From: Burkholderiaceae bacterium
Lineage (GTDB): Bacteria; Pseudomonadota; Gammaproteobacteria; Burkholderiales; Burkholderiaceae_C
Direction: 5' to 3'
Assembly: GCA_024235895.1 (NCBI GenBank)
Contig: JACKLM010000005.1
Span: 124,001-188,000 of the forward strand
Length of the DNA: 64,000 nucleotides
The first letter of the stretch is position 1; each line of letters starts with the position of its first letter. Of this stretch, positions 47,771-56,168 are shown piece after piece. Below the pieces are notes generated by a model. The model saw nothing but the letters and a program-made list of their open reading frames with translations. It did not search any database and was not told the DNA's origin. The position numbers were made by a program, and so were the translations under genes.

Positions 47771-49693
47771 TCAGGCCGCGAAGACCTGGCGCGGGTCGCG
47801 GCGGAAATGCCGCCCGACCTCGTCGCGCCGGGTCAGGCCGATCTGGTCGAAGTACTCTACCAGCGGCACCGACAGGTGGCGGCTGATGCCGGTGCGCTCG
47901 CGCAGTTCCTTGACGTTGAGCCGTTTGTGGGGGTCGGCCTGGGCGAGCTCCCAGGCCTGCGTGGCCAGCGCCAGCAGGTGCCGGGTCTGGATGAAATATT
48001 CCGCGCCGACCGGATGGATCTCGCCCATGCGCTGCAGCCGCTCCATCAGGCGCAGCAACTGGTCGCGGCGCAGGCTGCGGTCGCGCAGCAGCATCTCGCT
48101 GAAGCGCGGCGGGTGCGTGCCGCCTTCGTCGAGCCAGGGCTTGATCCGCTCCCAGAGCTGCTTCTCGACGCCTTGCAGCGCCACCGTGTGGCCGGCCAGC
48201 GACAGGTTCGGGCCCTTGCGCGCGAGCGTGCCGGCGCGAAGAAGCTGCTGCAGCAGCGACGCGAAGACGCTGCCCGCCGGCTTGTCGCGGATCGCGCGCT
48301 GCAGCTGCTCCTGCGTCAGCCCGGGGCTGTCGGGCTTGCGGCCGTGGTGCGCGCGGAGCTGGCCGACGACGGCGGCCGCGTAGCGGTCGATCTGGGCCGG
48401 CGAGAACAGCAGCTCGCGCGCGCCGTCGGCGACGACGCGGTGCGGCACGGCGGCGAGCACCGCCTGCCGTTCGTCCGGCGGCAGGTTCCACATGGTCGCG
48501 AAGCGGCGCGCATCGACGCCGGCGGGCGGGTCCAGCGCGAGCGAGGCCGCCAGCGCCTCGGCCGGTGTCGCCAGCTCGAGCGCCGCCAGCGCGGCGAGCC
48601 GCCGGTCGCGGCGCCGGCGCGATTCGGGCGGGAAGGGGTCGATCACCGCGCCCCCGCCCAGCGTGCGCAGCGCCGACTGGTCACGCAGGATGAAGCGGTC
48701 GCCGCGCAGCGCGCCGATCGGTCGCTCCAGGTGCAGCTGCGCGCGCGCGTCGCGCCCCGGCGCGATCGCCTCGCCCTCCAGCACGACGACGCGGGCGCCG
48801 ACGTCCTCGGCACCGAGGTGCAGGTGCACCGGCGTCCAGTGCGCCAGCGGCCGCGCCTCGCCGGCCAGCACGCGCAGCCGCACGTCCAGCCGCTGCGTCG
48901 GCGCGTGCAGCGCCTCGGCGACGATCCAGTCGCCGCGCCGCACGTCGGCCTTGTCGACGCCGGCCAGTGCGAGCGCCAGACGCTGCCCGGCCAGCCCTTC
49001 GGCGGCCTGGCGGTTCTGCGCGTGGATGCCGCGCACGCGCACCACGAGCCCGCGCGGCGAGACGGTCAGCTTGTCGCCGATCGCGACCCGGCCGCAGACC
49101 GCGGTGCCGGTCACGACGGTGCCGATGCCCGCGAGCGTGAACGCCCGGTCGACCGCGAGACGGAACTGGCCCTCGCGATTGGTCGCCGGTGCGGCGGCGC
49201 CGGCCCGCTGCAGGTGCGCCTGCAACTCGGCGAGACCCTGGCCCGTGACCGAGGAGACGGGCAGGATCGGCGCATCCGCCAGCCGGCTTCCGGCCAGCAG
49301 CGCGCGGACCTCGGCTTCGGCGCTGGCCAGCCGTGCCGGCGCGACCAGGTCGCACTTGCTGAGCGCGACCACGCCGCGGGACAGGCCGAGCAGGTCGACG
49401 ATCGCCAGGTGCTCGCGCGTCTGCGGCATCGGGCCGTCGTCGGCGGCGACGACCAGCAGCACATGGTCGATCCCGGTCGCGCCGGCGAGCATGTTGCGCA
49501 CCAGCTTCTCGTGGCCTGGCACGTCGACGAAGCCCAGCACCCTGCCATCGGGCTGTGGCGCGTAGGCGAATCCCAGGTCGACGGTGATGCCGCGTGCCTT
49601 CTCCTCCTTCAGCCGATCGGTATCGGTGCCGGTCAAGGCCTTGACCAGCGCGGTCTTGCCGTGGTCGATATGTCCTGCGGTTCCGATGATCAC
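47771..49693 (-). CDS. selB: Selenocysteine-specific elongation factor SelB
   Basis: 640 aa, full length. The EF-Tu-like GTPase domain opens MIIGTAGHIDHGKTALVKAL, with KARGITVDLGFAY (switch), DVPGHEKLVRNMLAG (G3) and ALSKCDLV (G4). Domains 2 and 3 follow (GTVVTGTAVCGRVAIGDKL). The C-terminal winged-helix repeats that grip the SECIS hairpin are present, ending LSVPLVEYFDQIGLTRRDEV. Nothing indicates decay. It is transcribed away from fdhA and lies directly upstream of selC, inside the formate dehydrogenase locus, so FdhA is its obvious client. selA is not in the window. Confidence 0.96.
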   Translation of the reverse strand: MIIGTAGHIDHGKTALVKALTGTDTDRLKEEKARGITVDLGFAYAPQPDGRVLGFVDVPGHEKLVRNMLAGATGIDHVLLVVAADDGPMPQTREHLAIVDLLGLSRGVVALSKCDLVAPARLASAEAEVRALLAGSRLADAPILPVSSVTGQGLAELQAHLQRAGAAAPATNREGQFRLAVDRAFTLAGIGTVVTGTAVCGRVAIGDKLTVSPRGLVVRVRGIHAQNRQAAEGLAGQRLALALAGVDKADVRRGDWIVAEALHAPTQRLDVRLRVLAGEARPLAHWTPVHLHLGAEDVGARVVVLEGEAIAPGRDARAQLHLERPIGALRGDRFILRDQSALRTLGGGAVIDPFPPESRRRRDRRLAALAALELATPAEALAASLALDPPAGVDARRFATMWNLPPDERQAVLAAVPHRVVADGARELLFSPAQIDRYAAAVVGQLRAHHGRKPDSPGLTQEQLQRAIRDKPAGSVFASLLQQLLRAGTLARKGPNLSLAGHTVALQGVEKQLWERIKPWLDEGGTHPPRFSEMLLRDRSLRRDQLLRLMERLQRMGEIHPVGAEYFIQTRHLLALATQAWELAQADPHKRLNVKELRERTGISRHLSVPLVEYFDQIGLTRRDEVGRHFRRDPRQVFAA

Positions 49694-49896
49694 GTCGTCA
49701 CGGGGGAAGGGATACGGGGCCCACTATTGTCGGCCCGGCACGCGTTGGCATGCGCACGGACGGGTCGTTCGCCGACCGCGGCGTCCGAATAACCCTTGGC
49801 TAGGGTCTTCCCTGTTGAACGGGGATCGCGCTTGGAGCGAAATCGTGACCACTTATGTCGGCCGGTGCAAAGGTCGCGTCCATGGAGATTTCATCG
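49694..49896. promoter_or_regulatory. Divergent intergenic region between selB and the fdh operon
   Basis: 203 bp that must hold the start signals for selB (minus) and the fdh structural genes (plus). Possible but weak boxes are seen, for example TTGGAG followed 16 bp later by TATGTC near 49831-49858. No strong regulator site is identified. Confidence 0.35.
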
Positions 49897-50106
49897 ATGA
49901 GCAAGTCGAGCACGAGGATCCTGAACCGCCGCACGGTCTTCGCCGGGGCTGGCGCCGCCGGTGCGCTGGCCGCGGCCGCCGCCGTGTTGCCGGGTGCGCC
50001 CGCGGCGTCGCCGGCAACGGTCGCCCGGGCCAAGCCGGGGGCGCAGGACGGCGGCTACCGACTCACCGACCATGTGAAGCAGTACTACGCCAAGGCGCGG
50101 GGCTGA
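49897..50106 (+). CDS. Small twin-arginine-signal protein of the fdh operon
   Basis: 69 aa from ATG 49897 (GGAG upstream). The Tat signal LNRRTVFAGAGAAGALAAAA leads into a short mature tail ending YRLTDHVKQYYAKARG. Proteins of this kind regularly precede fdhA in betaproteobacterial NAD-independent formate dehydrogenase operons and are thought to assist export or assembly. Function unproven. It is 57 bp ahead of fdhA. Confidence 0.8.
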   Translation: MSKSSTRILNRRTVFAGAGAAGALAAAAAVLPGAPAASPATVARAKPGAQDGGYRLTDHVKQYYAKARG

Positions 50107-50163
50107 TCGCCGGGCAGCGCCTGCGATCCGTCGCGAATATCCGATCGTCCAACAGGAGGCAGC

Positions 50164-53118
50164 ATGCTGTTGACACGCAAGTCGGCGGGTGACGGGGCGA
50201 CATCGTCGTCCCGCACGCTCGTCGACAGTCTGGCACGGGGCTTGTCCCGCGCCGTCCCCACGATGGACCGGCGCAAGTTCCTGCGCCGGTCCGGCCTGGG
50301 TCTGGGGGCCGGCATCGCCGCGACCCAGCTCACCCTCGTTCGCAAGGCCGAGGCCGTCTCGACCGCGGCCGCGGCCGAGGGCGGCAAGCTCGAGGTCCGG
50401 CGCACGGTGTGCACCCACTGCTCGGTCGGCTGTGCCGTCGACGCGGTGGTCGAGAACGGCGTCTGGGTGCGCCAGGAGCCAGTGTTCGACTCGCCGATCA
50501 GCCTCGGCGGGCATTGCGCCAAGGGCGGGGCGCTGCGCGAGAACGCGCACGGCGAGTTCCGGCTCAAGTACCCGATGAAGCTGGTCGACGGCAAGTACCA
50601 GCGGATTTCGTGGGACCAGGCGCTGGACGAGATCAGCGCCAAGATGCTGAAGCTGCGCGAGGAAAGCGGCCCCGACAGCATCTTCCTCGTCGCCTCGTGC
50701 AAGAGCAACAACGAGCAGGGCTACCTGCTGCGCAAGTGGATGACCCTGTGGGGGACCAACAACTGCGACAACCAGGCACGAATATGCCACTCCACGACTG
50801 TCGCCGGTGTGGCGAATACGTGGGGCTACGGTGCGATGACGAATTCGTACAACGACATGCGCAACGCGAAGTCGGCGATCTACCTCGGCAGCAATGCCGC
50901 GGAGGCGCACCCGGTTTCGCTCGTGCACATGCTGCATGCGAAGGAAAACGGCTGCAAGATGATCGTCGTGGACCCGCGGTTCACGCGCACGGCGGCCAAG
51001 GCGGACCAGTATGTCAGGCTGCGTTCGGGGACCGACATCGCGTTCCTGTTCGGCGTGATGCACCACATCTTCAAGAACGGCTGGGAAGACAAGAAGTACA
51101 TCGAGGACCGCGTCTGGGGCATGGACAAGGTCCGCGAGACGGTGCTGGCGGAGTGGACGCCGGACAAGGTCGAGGAGGTCTGCGGTGTCGACGAGCAGAC
51201 CTGCCTGCAGGTCGCCAAGACGCTGGCCGAGAACCGCCCGGGCACGCTGGTGTGGTGCATGGGGCAGGCGCAGCACAGCATCGGCAATGCGATCGTTCGC
51301 GCGTCCTGCCTGCTGCAGCTCACGCTGGGCAACGTCGGCGTCAGCGGCGGCGGGGCGAACATCTTCCGCGGCCACGACAACGTCCAGGGCGTCACCGACA
51401 TCGGCTGCAACCCCGATTCGCTGCCCGGCTACTACGGCATCGCCGAGGGGTCGTTCAAGCACTACGCCGCCGTCTGGGGCGTGGACTTCGAATGGATCAA
51501 GGGGCGTTTCGCGCCCGGCATGATGTCCAAGCCTGGCGTGACGGTGTCGCGCTGGTTCGACGGCGTGCTCGAGGACAAGGCGAATATCGACCAGCCCAGC
51601 AACCTGCGCGGCATGATCTACTGGGGCCACGCGCCGAACTCGCAGTCGCGCGGGCTGGACCTCAAGCGCGGGCTGGACAAGGTCGACCTGCTGGTCGTCG
51701 TCGATCCGTTCCCGTCGGCCACCGCGGCGATGGCGGCGATGCCCGGCAAACCCGAGGACGCGAATCCGAACCGCGCCGTCTACCTGCTGCCGGCGTGCAC
51801 GCAGTTCGAGACCAGCGGCTCGGTCACCGCGTCCAACCGTTCGCTGCAGTGGCGCGAGAAGGTCATGGAGCCGCTGTACGAATCGCGCAGCGACCACATG
51901 ATCATGTACCAGCTCGCGCAGAAGCTGGGCTTCGCCGAGCAGCTGGTGAAGAACATCAAGCTGCACAAGGTCAAGGGCATGGACGAGCCCCAGCCCGAGG
52001 AGATCCTGCGCGAGATCAACCGCGGCGTCTGGACCATCGGCTACACGGGCCAGAGCCCCGAGCGGCTGAAGGCGCACATGCGCAACATGCACGTGTTCGA
52101 CCCGACCACCTTGCGCGCCAAGGGGGGCATCGACAAGGAGACCGGCTACAAGCTCGACGGCGACTACTTCGGGCTGCCCTGGCCATGCTTCGGCACGGCG
52201 GAGATCAAGCACCCCGGCACCCACCTCCTGTACAGCAACGCGCTGCACGTGATGGATGGCGGGGGCAACTTCCGCGCCAACTTCGGCGTCGAGCGCGACG
52301 GCCAGTCGCTGCTCGCCGGCGACGGATCGCACTCCAAGGGCGCCGAGATCACCACCGGCTACCCCGAGTTCGACCACGAGATGCTGAAGAAGCTGGGATG
52401 GTGGGACGACCTGACCGACGCCGAGAAGGCCAAGGCCGAGGGCAAGAACTGGAAGACCGACCTGTCCGGCGGCATCCAGCGCGTGGCGATGAAGCACGGC
52501 TGCCACCCGTTCGGCAATGCCAGGGCTCGCGCGGTGGTCTGGAACTTCCCGGACCCGATCCCCAAGCACCGCGAGCCGATCTATTCGCCGCGTCCCGAGC
52601 TGGTCGACAAGTACCCGACGCACGACGACAAGGCCAAGTTCTGGCGCCTGCCGACGCTGTACAAGACGGTGCAGCAGAAGAACAGGGATGTCGGCAAGCA
52701 GTTCCCGCTCATCCTGACGACCGGGCGGCTGGTCGAGTACGAGGGCGGCGGCGACGAGACGCGGTCGAACCGCTACCTGGCCGAACTGCAGCAAGAGATG
52801 TTCATCGAGCTCAACCCGGCGGCGGCCAACGACCGCGGCATCCGCAACGGCGACAACGTCTGGGTCACGACCCCCAGCGGGGCGCGGCTGAAGGTGCGGG
52901 CGCTGGTGACCGAGCGCGTCGATCGCGGGACGGCGTTCATGCCCTACCACTTCGCCGGTCGCTGGCAGGGTGAGGATCTTCTGCGCCACTACCCGGACGG
53001 GGCGGCGCCGATCGTGCGTGGCGAGGCGGCCAATACGGCGACGACCTACGGCTACGACTCGGTGACGATGATGCAGGAGACCAAGACCTCGGTCTGCCAG
53101 ATCGAGCGGGCGGCCTAA
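50164..53118 (+). CDS. fdhA: Formate dehydrogenase catalytic (alpha) subunit, UGC at the selenocysteine position
   Basis: Periplasmic molybdenum bis-MGD enzyme oxidising formate to CO2. 984 aa from ATG 50164 after AGGAGG. Tat signal RRKFLRRSGLGLGAG (about 36-50). N-terminal [4Fe-4S] ligands CTHCSVGC (83-90) and Cys118 in GGHCAKGG. The metal-ligand position, Sec in E. coli FdhF/FdnG (ARV-U-H), is encoded by UGC in QARICHSTTVAG (residue 208), followed by the catalytic His. The C-terminal MGD-binding cap contains LTTGRLVEYEGGGDETRSN. The codon is followed by a SECIS-like hairpin, and a GCA-anticodon selC plus selB lie just upstream, so residue 208 may be Sec, Cys or a mixture. Partners: fdhB, fdhC, and maturation by FdhD, MobA and the TorD-like chaperone. 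Confidence 0.95.
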   Translation: MLLTRKSAGDGATSSSRTLVDSLARGLSRAVPTMDRRKFLRRSGLGLGAGIAATQLTLVRKAEAVSTAAAAEGGKLEVRRTVCTHCSVGCAVDAVVENGVWVRQEPVFDSPISLGGHCAKGGALRENAHGEFRLKYPMKLVDGKYQRISWDQALDEISAKMLKLREESGPDSIFLVASCKSNNEQGYLLRKWMTLWGTNNCDNQARICHSTTVAGVANTWGYGAMTNSYNDMRNAKSAIYLGSNAAEAHPVSLVHMLHAKENGCKMIVVDPRFTRTAAKADQYVRLRSGTDIAFLFGVMHHIFKNGWEDKKYIEDRVWGMDKVRETVLAEWTPDKVEEVCGVDEQTCLQVAKTLAENRPGTLVWCMGQAQHSIGNAIVRASCLLQLTLGNVGVSGGGANIFRGHDNVQGVTDIGCNPDSLPGYYGIAEGSFKHYAAVWGVDFEWIKGRFAPGMMSKPGVTVSRWFDGVLEDKANIDQPSNLRGMIYWGHAPNSQSRGLDLKRGLDKVDLLVVVDPFPSATAAMAAMPGKPEDANPNRAVYLLPACTQFETSGSVTASNRSLQWREKVMEPLYESRSDHMIMYQLAQKLGFAEQLVKNIKLHKVKGMDEPQPEEILREINRGVWTIGYTGQSPERLKAHMRNMHVFDPTTLRAKGGIDKETGYKLDGDYFGLPWPCFGTAEIKHPGTHLLYSNALHVMDGGGNFRANFGVERDGQSLLAGDGSHSKGAEITTGYPEFDHEMLKKLGWWDDLTDAEKAKAEGKNWKTDLSGGIQRVAMKHGCHPFGNARARAVVWNFPDPIPKHREPIYSPRPELVDKYPTHDDKAKFWRLPTLYKTVQQKNRDVGKQFPLILTTGRLVEYEGGGDETRSNRYLAELQQEMFIELNPAAANDRGIRNGDNVWVTTPSGARLKVRALVTERVDRGTAFMPYHFAGRWQGEDLLRHYPDGAAPIVRGEAANTATTYGYDSVTMMQETKTSVCQIERAA
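50785..50787 (+). other. Candidate recoded selenocysteine codon UGC (FdhA residue 208)
   Basis: TGC at the position homologous to the UGA of E. coli fdhF and fdnG. It is the perfect partner of the GCA anticodon of the local selC tRNA. The two preceding codons, CGA and ATA, are rare in this GC-rich genome. Ordinary tRNA-Cys would compete here, so partial incorporation is expected. Confidence 0.65.
50790..50825 (+). promoter_or_regulatory. SECIS-like hairpin inside fdhA
   Basis: Upper stem TCGCC/GGCGA (50801-50805 with 50811-50815) closes a GGTGT loop. After a small internal loop, the lower stem CCACG/CGTGG (50792-50796 with 50819-50823) can extend by one U-G and one C-G pair. The GGU of the loop starts 18 nt after the UGC codon, as the loop GGU does after UGA in E. 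coli fdhF. A G at the first loop positions and this spacing fit the general bacterial SECIS rule. No bulged U is present in the upper stem, unlike E. coli. Part of the sequence is imposed by the conserved protein motif VAGV, so chance cannot be excluded. Confidence 0.6.
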
Positions 53119-53130
53119 GGAGCGGCGGCG

Positions 53131-53736
53131 ATGGCACGAATGAAGTTCATCTGCGACGCCGAGCGCTGCATCGAGTGCAACGGCTGCGTCACGGCCTGCA
53201 AGGCCGAGCACGAGGTGCCCTGGGGCGTCAACCGCCGACGGGTCGTGACGCTCAACGACGGCCTGCCCGGCGAGCGGTCGATCTCGGTCGCCTGCATGCA
53301 CTGCTCGGACGCACCGTGCATGGCGGTGTGCCCGGTCGACTGCTTCTACCGCACCGACGACGGCGTCGTGCTGCACGACAAGGACGTCTGCATCGGCTGC
53401 GGCTACTGCTCGTATGCCTGCCCGTTCGGCGCACCGCAGTTCCCGTCCAGCGGCCAGTTCGGCATGCGCGGCAAGATGGACAAGTGCACCTTCTGCGCCG
53501 GCGGGCCGGAGGACAACGGCAGCGCGGCCGAGCACGAGAAGTACGGCCGCAACCGCCTGGCCGAGGGCAAGCTGCCGATCTGTGCCGAGATGTGCGCGAC
53601 CAAGGCCTTGCTCGGCGGCGACGGCGACGTGGTGGCCGACATCTTCCGCACCCGGGTGCTCGCGCGCGGCAAGGGCAGCGAGATCTGGGGCTGGGGCACC
53701 GCCTACGGCAAGCCGACGGAGGGCAGGAAGTCATGA
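53131..53736 (+). CDS. fdhB: Formate dehydrogenase iron-sulfur (beta) subunit
   Basis: 201 aa ferredoxin-type electron-transfer subunit carrying four [4Fe-4S] clusters. Cysteine sets are CIECNGCVTAC (about 14-24), CMHCSDAPCMAVCPVDC (about 55-71), CIGCGYCSYACPFG (about 89-102), and CTFC with CAEMC towards the end. No Tat signal of its own, so it is probably exported with FdhA. Passes electrons from FdhA to cytochrome b FdhC. ATG 53131 is 12 bp after fdhA with GGAGCGG upstream. Confidence 0.95.
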   Translation: MARMKFICDAERCIECNGCVTACKAEHEVPWGVNRRRVVTLNDGLPGERSISVACMHCSDAPCMAVCPVDCFYRTDDGVVLHDKDVCIGCGYCSYACPFGAPQFPSSGQFGMRGKMDKCTFCAGGPEDNGSAAEHEKYGRNRLAEGKLPICAEMCATKALLGGDGDVVADIFRTRVLARGKGSEIWGWGTAYGKPTEGRKS

Positions 53737-53963
53737 TGCGCCTCGTCGTCATAGGTGGGTTGGCGCTGGTGCTCGCCGCGTGCGCCGAGAAGCCGCAGGA
53801 TCTCGGCAGCGGCGCGGCGCCGGATACGCCGAACTGGCAGGGCACGGGCAATTCCTACGTCGCGCCGGGCTGGAAGGCAGGCGACCGCAAGGCCTGGGAA
53901 GAGCATTTGCGGGTCCGCACGCAGCAGGGGCAGAACGAATACCTGCGCGGCGGCCAGGGCTGA
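53733..53963 (+). CDS. Small lipoprotein of the fdh operon
   Basis: 76 aa. Signal MMRLVVIGGLALVLAAC ends in a lipobox, and the mature part contains NWQGTGNSYVAPGWKAGDRK and a basic/amide-rich tail. The first of two adjacent ATGs overlaps the fdhB stop (ATGATG). It sits between the beta and gamma subunit genes. Homologous small proteins occur at this position in related operons, but I know of no function. Confidence 0.75.
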   Translation: MMRLVVIGGLALVLAACAEKPQDLGSGAAPDTPNWQGTGNSYVAPGWKAGDRKAWEEHLRVRTQQGQNEYLRGGQG

Positions 53964-53976
53964 GGAGGCAGCGACG

Positions 53977-55104
53977 ATGCACCACTTCCTCAGGCAAGGC
54001 ACCGCGGTGCTCGTGGCCACCGTCGCGCTGGCGCTGGCCGGCGTGGCCGCGGCGCAGCAGGCGGCCGCCCCTGCGCCATCGCCTGCCGCCAGCGCCGGGC
54101 CTGCGCTGCCGCAGCCGGGCGAGACCAACGCCGAACGCGCCAGGTCGCAGCCGGGCAACAACGCCCCGTTCTGGCGCGACGTGCGGGATTCGGGCAACCA
54201 GCCGGGCTACACCAGCCTGCCCGGGCCGGAGATGGGGCAACTGATCCAGGGATTCGTCCAGTATCCCGGCTCGCGTGTCACGACCGCCGGCGAGGCCTGG
54301 CGCCAGGTCCGCAACGACTGGATCATCCCGTACGGTGGCTCGCTGATGCTGGTCGCGGTGGTCGCGCTGGCCCTGTTCTACGTCGGCAAGGGGCCGCTCG
54401 GCGGCCATGTCCCGGATACAGGCCGCAGGATCGAGCGCTTCACCGTCTTCGAGCGCGCGGCGCACTGGCTCAACGCCGCCGCCTTCGTCGTGCTCGCCGT
54501 CTCGGGCATCGTGATGGCATTCGGCAAGTACTTCCTGCTGCCGGTGCTCGGGTCCTCGCTTTTCGGCTGGCTCACCTACGTGCTCAAGACGATGCACAAC
54601 TTCGTCGGCCCGCTGTTCGCGGTGACGCTGCTGATCGTCATCCTCACCTTCGCGCGCGACAACCTCCCGCGCGACGGCGACTGGAAGTGGCTGGTGCGCT
54701 TCGGCGGGATGTTCGGCGGGCAGGAGGTGCCGTCGCACCGCTTCAACGCCGGCGAGAAGCTGATATTCTGGGTTGGCGTGCTGCTGCTGGGCGTGCTGGT
54801 CGCGGTCTCCGGCATCGTGCTGAACCAGATCGCGCCCGGGATCGCGAATACGCGCGGGCAGATGCAGGTCGCGCACATGCTGCACGCGGCGGCGGCGATG
54901 CTGATGATGGCGATGTTCCTCGGCCACATCTACATGGGCACGATCGGCATGCGCGGCGCCTACGCCGCGATGCGGCACGGATGGGTCGACGAGGGATGGG
55001 CCAAGGAGCACCACGCGCTGTGGTACGACGACGTCAAGACGCACCACGTTCCGGCGAAGCGTTCGTCGGATGCGACGCCCGCGGCACAGCCGCGAACGAC
55101 CTGA
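53977..55104 (+). CDS. fdhC: Formate dehydrogenase cytochrome b556 (gamma) subunit
   Basis: Membrane anchor that takes electrons from FdhB to the quinone pool through two b hemes. 375 aa. N-terminal signal (TAVLVATVALALAGVAAAQ), a Pro/Ala-rich periplasmic stretch, a first TM (GGSLMLVAVVALALFYVG), then the Ni/Fe-hydrogenase-type cytochrome b core beginning RIERFTVFERAAHWLNAAAF, with His ligands in AAHWLN, MHNFVG and AHMLHAAAAM. ATG 53977 after TGAGGAGG. The extended N-terminus is usual for this betaproteobacterial type. Confidence 0.93.
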   Translation: MHHFLRQGTAVLVATVALALAGVAAAQQAAAPAPSPAASAGPALPQPGETNAERARSQPGNNAPFWRDVRDSGNQPGYTSLPGPEMGQLIQGFVQYPGSRVTTAGEAWRQVRNDWIIPYGGSLMLVAVVALALFYVGKGPLGGHVPDTGRRIERFTVFERAAHWLNAAAFVVLAVSGIVMAFGKYFLLPVLGSSLFGWLTYVLKTMHNFVGPLFAVTLLIVILTFARDNLPRDGDWKWLVRFGGMFGGQEVPSHRFNAGEKLIFWVGVLLLGVLVAVSGIVLNQIAPGIANTRGQMQVAHMLHAAAAMLMMAMFLGHIYMGTIGMRGAYAAMRHGWVDEGWAKEHHALWYDDVKTHHVPAKRSSDATPAAQPRTT

Positions 55105-55123
55105 TCCGCATCCGGAGGCGACG

Positions 55124-56071
55124 GTGACGCCGCCCGCGGCACATCCCGAGGCCGCCGGCGCGCCCGCTGCAGGCATGCCCGACGCGGCGCCGCGCGCCGG
55201 TTCCGTCTGGCAGCCTGTGCCCGGTGCGCCGCGGCTGACCGCGGCACGCGGGACGCTGCTGCGCGAAATCACGATCCTCGACGAGTACGGCGCGCGGCGC
55301 CCGATCTTCATCCCGGCCGAGCGGCCGCTGACGGTCTTCGTCGATCGCCAGGAGCTCGTCACGCTGATGACGCTGGGCGAGCTGCCCGAGCTGCTGGTGC
55401 TGGGCTACCTGCGCAACCAGCGGCTGATCGAGCGCGCCGACGAGGTCGAGTCGGTCACCGTCGACTGGGACGTCGCCGCCGCGGCCGTGAAGACCCGCGC
55501 CGGCCTGCCCGAGCTGCAGGCGCGCACCGCGCGCCGGGTCGTGACGACGGGTTGCGGGCAAGGGACCGTCTTCGGCGAGATCATGGACGGCCTGGACGGC
55601 ATCCGCTTGCCCGATGCGTCGCAGGCGCGGCTGCGCCAGGGCACGCTGCAGCGCATGCTCGAGGCCATGCGCCAGCGCGACAGCATCCACCGCAAGGCCG
55701 GCTCGGTGCACGGCTGCGCGCTGTTCCAGGGCGGCGAGATGCTGATGGCGGTCGAGGATGTCGGCCGCCACAACGCGATCGACACCATCGCCGGCTGGAT
55801 GGCGATGCACGGCGTCGAGGGCGGTGACAAGGCTTTCTACACGACCGGCCGGCTGACCAGCGAGATGGTGCTGAAGGCGGCGCAGATGGGGGTGCCGATC
55901 GTCGTCTCGCGCAACGGCGTCACGGCGATGGGGCACGAGCTGGCGGAGAAACTCGGCATGGCGCTGTTCGGTCGCGCCGCGAACCGGCATTTCCTCTGCT
56001 ACTGCGGGATGGACCGTTTCGACGCCGAGCCCGAGCAGCAGCGAGCGCCGGTGCGGGTGGTGGCGGGCTGA
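55124..56071 (+). CDS. fdhD: FdhD sulfurtransferase for formate dehydrogenase
   Basis: Transfers sulfur from IscS to the molybdenum cofactor, essential for formate dehydrogenase activity. About 315 aa from GTG 55124, with GGAGG upstream. Conserved RPLTVFVDRQELVTLMTLGE, the cysteine-bearing loop VTTGCGQGTVFGE, and AVEDVGRHNAIDTIAGWM and YTTGRLTSEMVLKAAQM. Only one Cys of the usual CxxC is seen (TGCGQG), a known variation. Last gene of the fdh operon. Confidence 0.94.
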   Translation: MTPPAAHPEAAGAPAAGMPDAAPRAGSVWQPVPGAPRLTAARGTLLREITILDEYGARRPIFIPAERPLTVFVDRQELVTLMTLGELPELLVLGYLRNQRLIERADEVESVTVDWDVAAAAVKTRAGLPELQARTARRVVTTGCGQGTVFGEIMDGLDGIRLPDASQARLRQGTLQRMLEAMRQRDSIHRKAGSVHGCALFQGGEMLMAVEDVGRHNAIDTIAGWMAMHGVEGGDKAFYTTGRLTSEMVLKAAQMGVPIVVSRNGVTAMGHELAEKLGMALFGRAANRHFLCYCGMDRFDAEPEQQRAPVRVVAG

Positions 56072-56168
56072 TCGGCGCGGTCGCCGGCCCGCGGCGGCGG
56101 CTCATCGGCGCCGCGACGGCCCTACTGGTCCGATCGTGCCGCGGCCCCGATCGGGCCGCAGCGCGCCG

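Noticed and set aside
50785..50787. FdhA as a plain Cys-type formate dehydrogenase with vestigial sel genes
   Set aside because: Possible, but selB is intact, the tRNA anticodon has changed to match exactly this codon, and a hairpin with fdhF spacing follows. I keep it as the main alternative, not the preferred reading.
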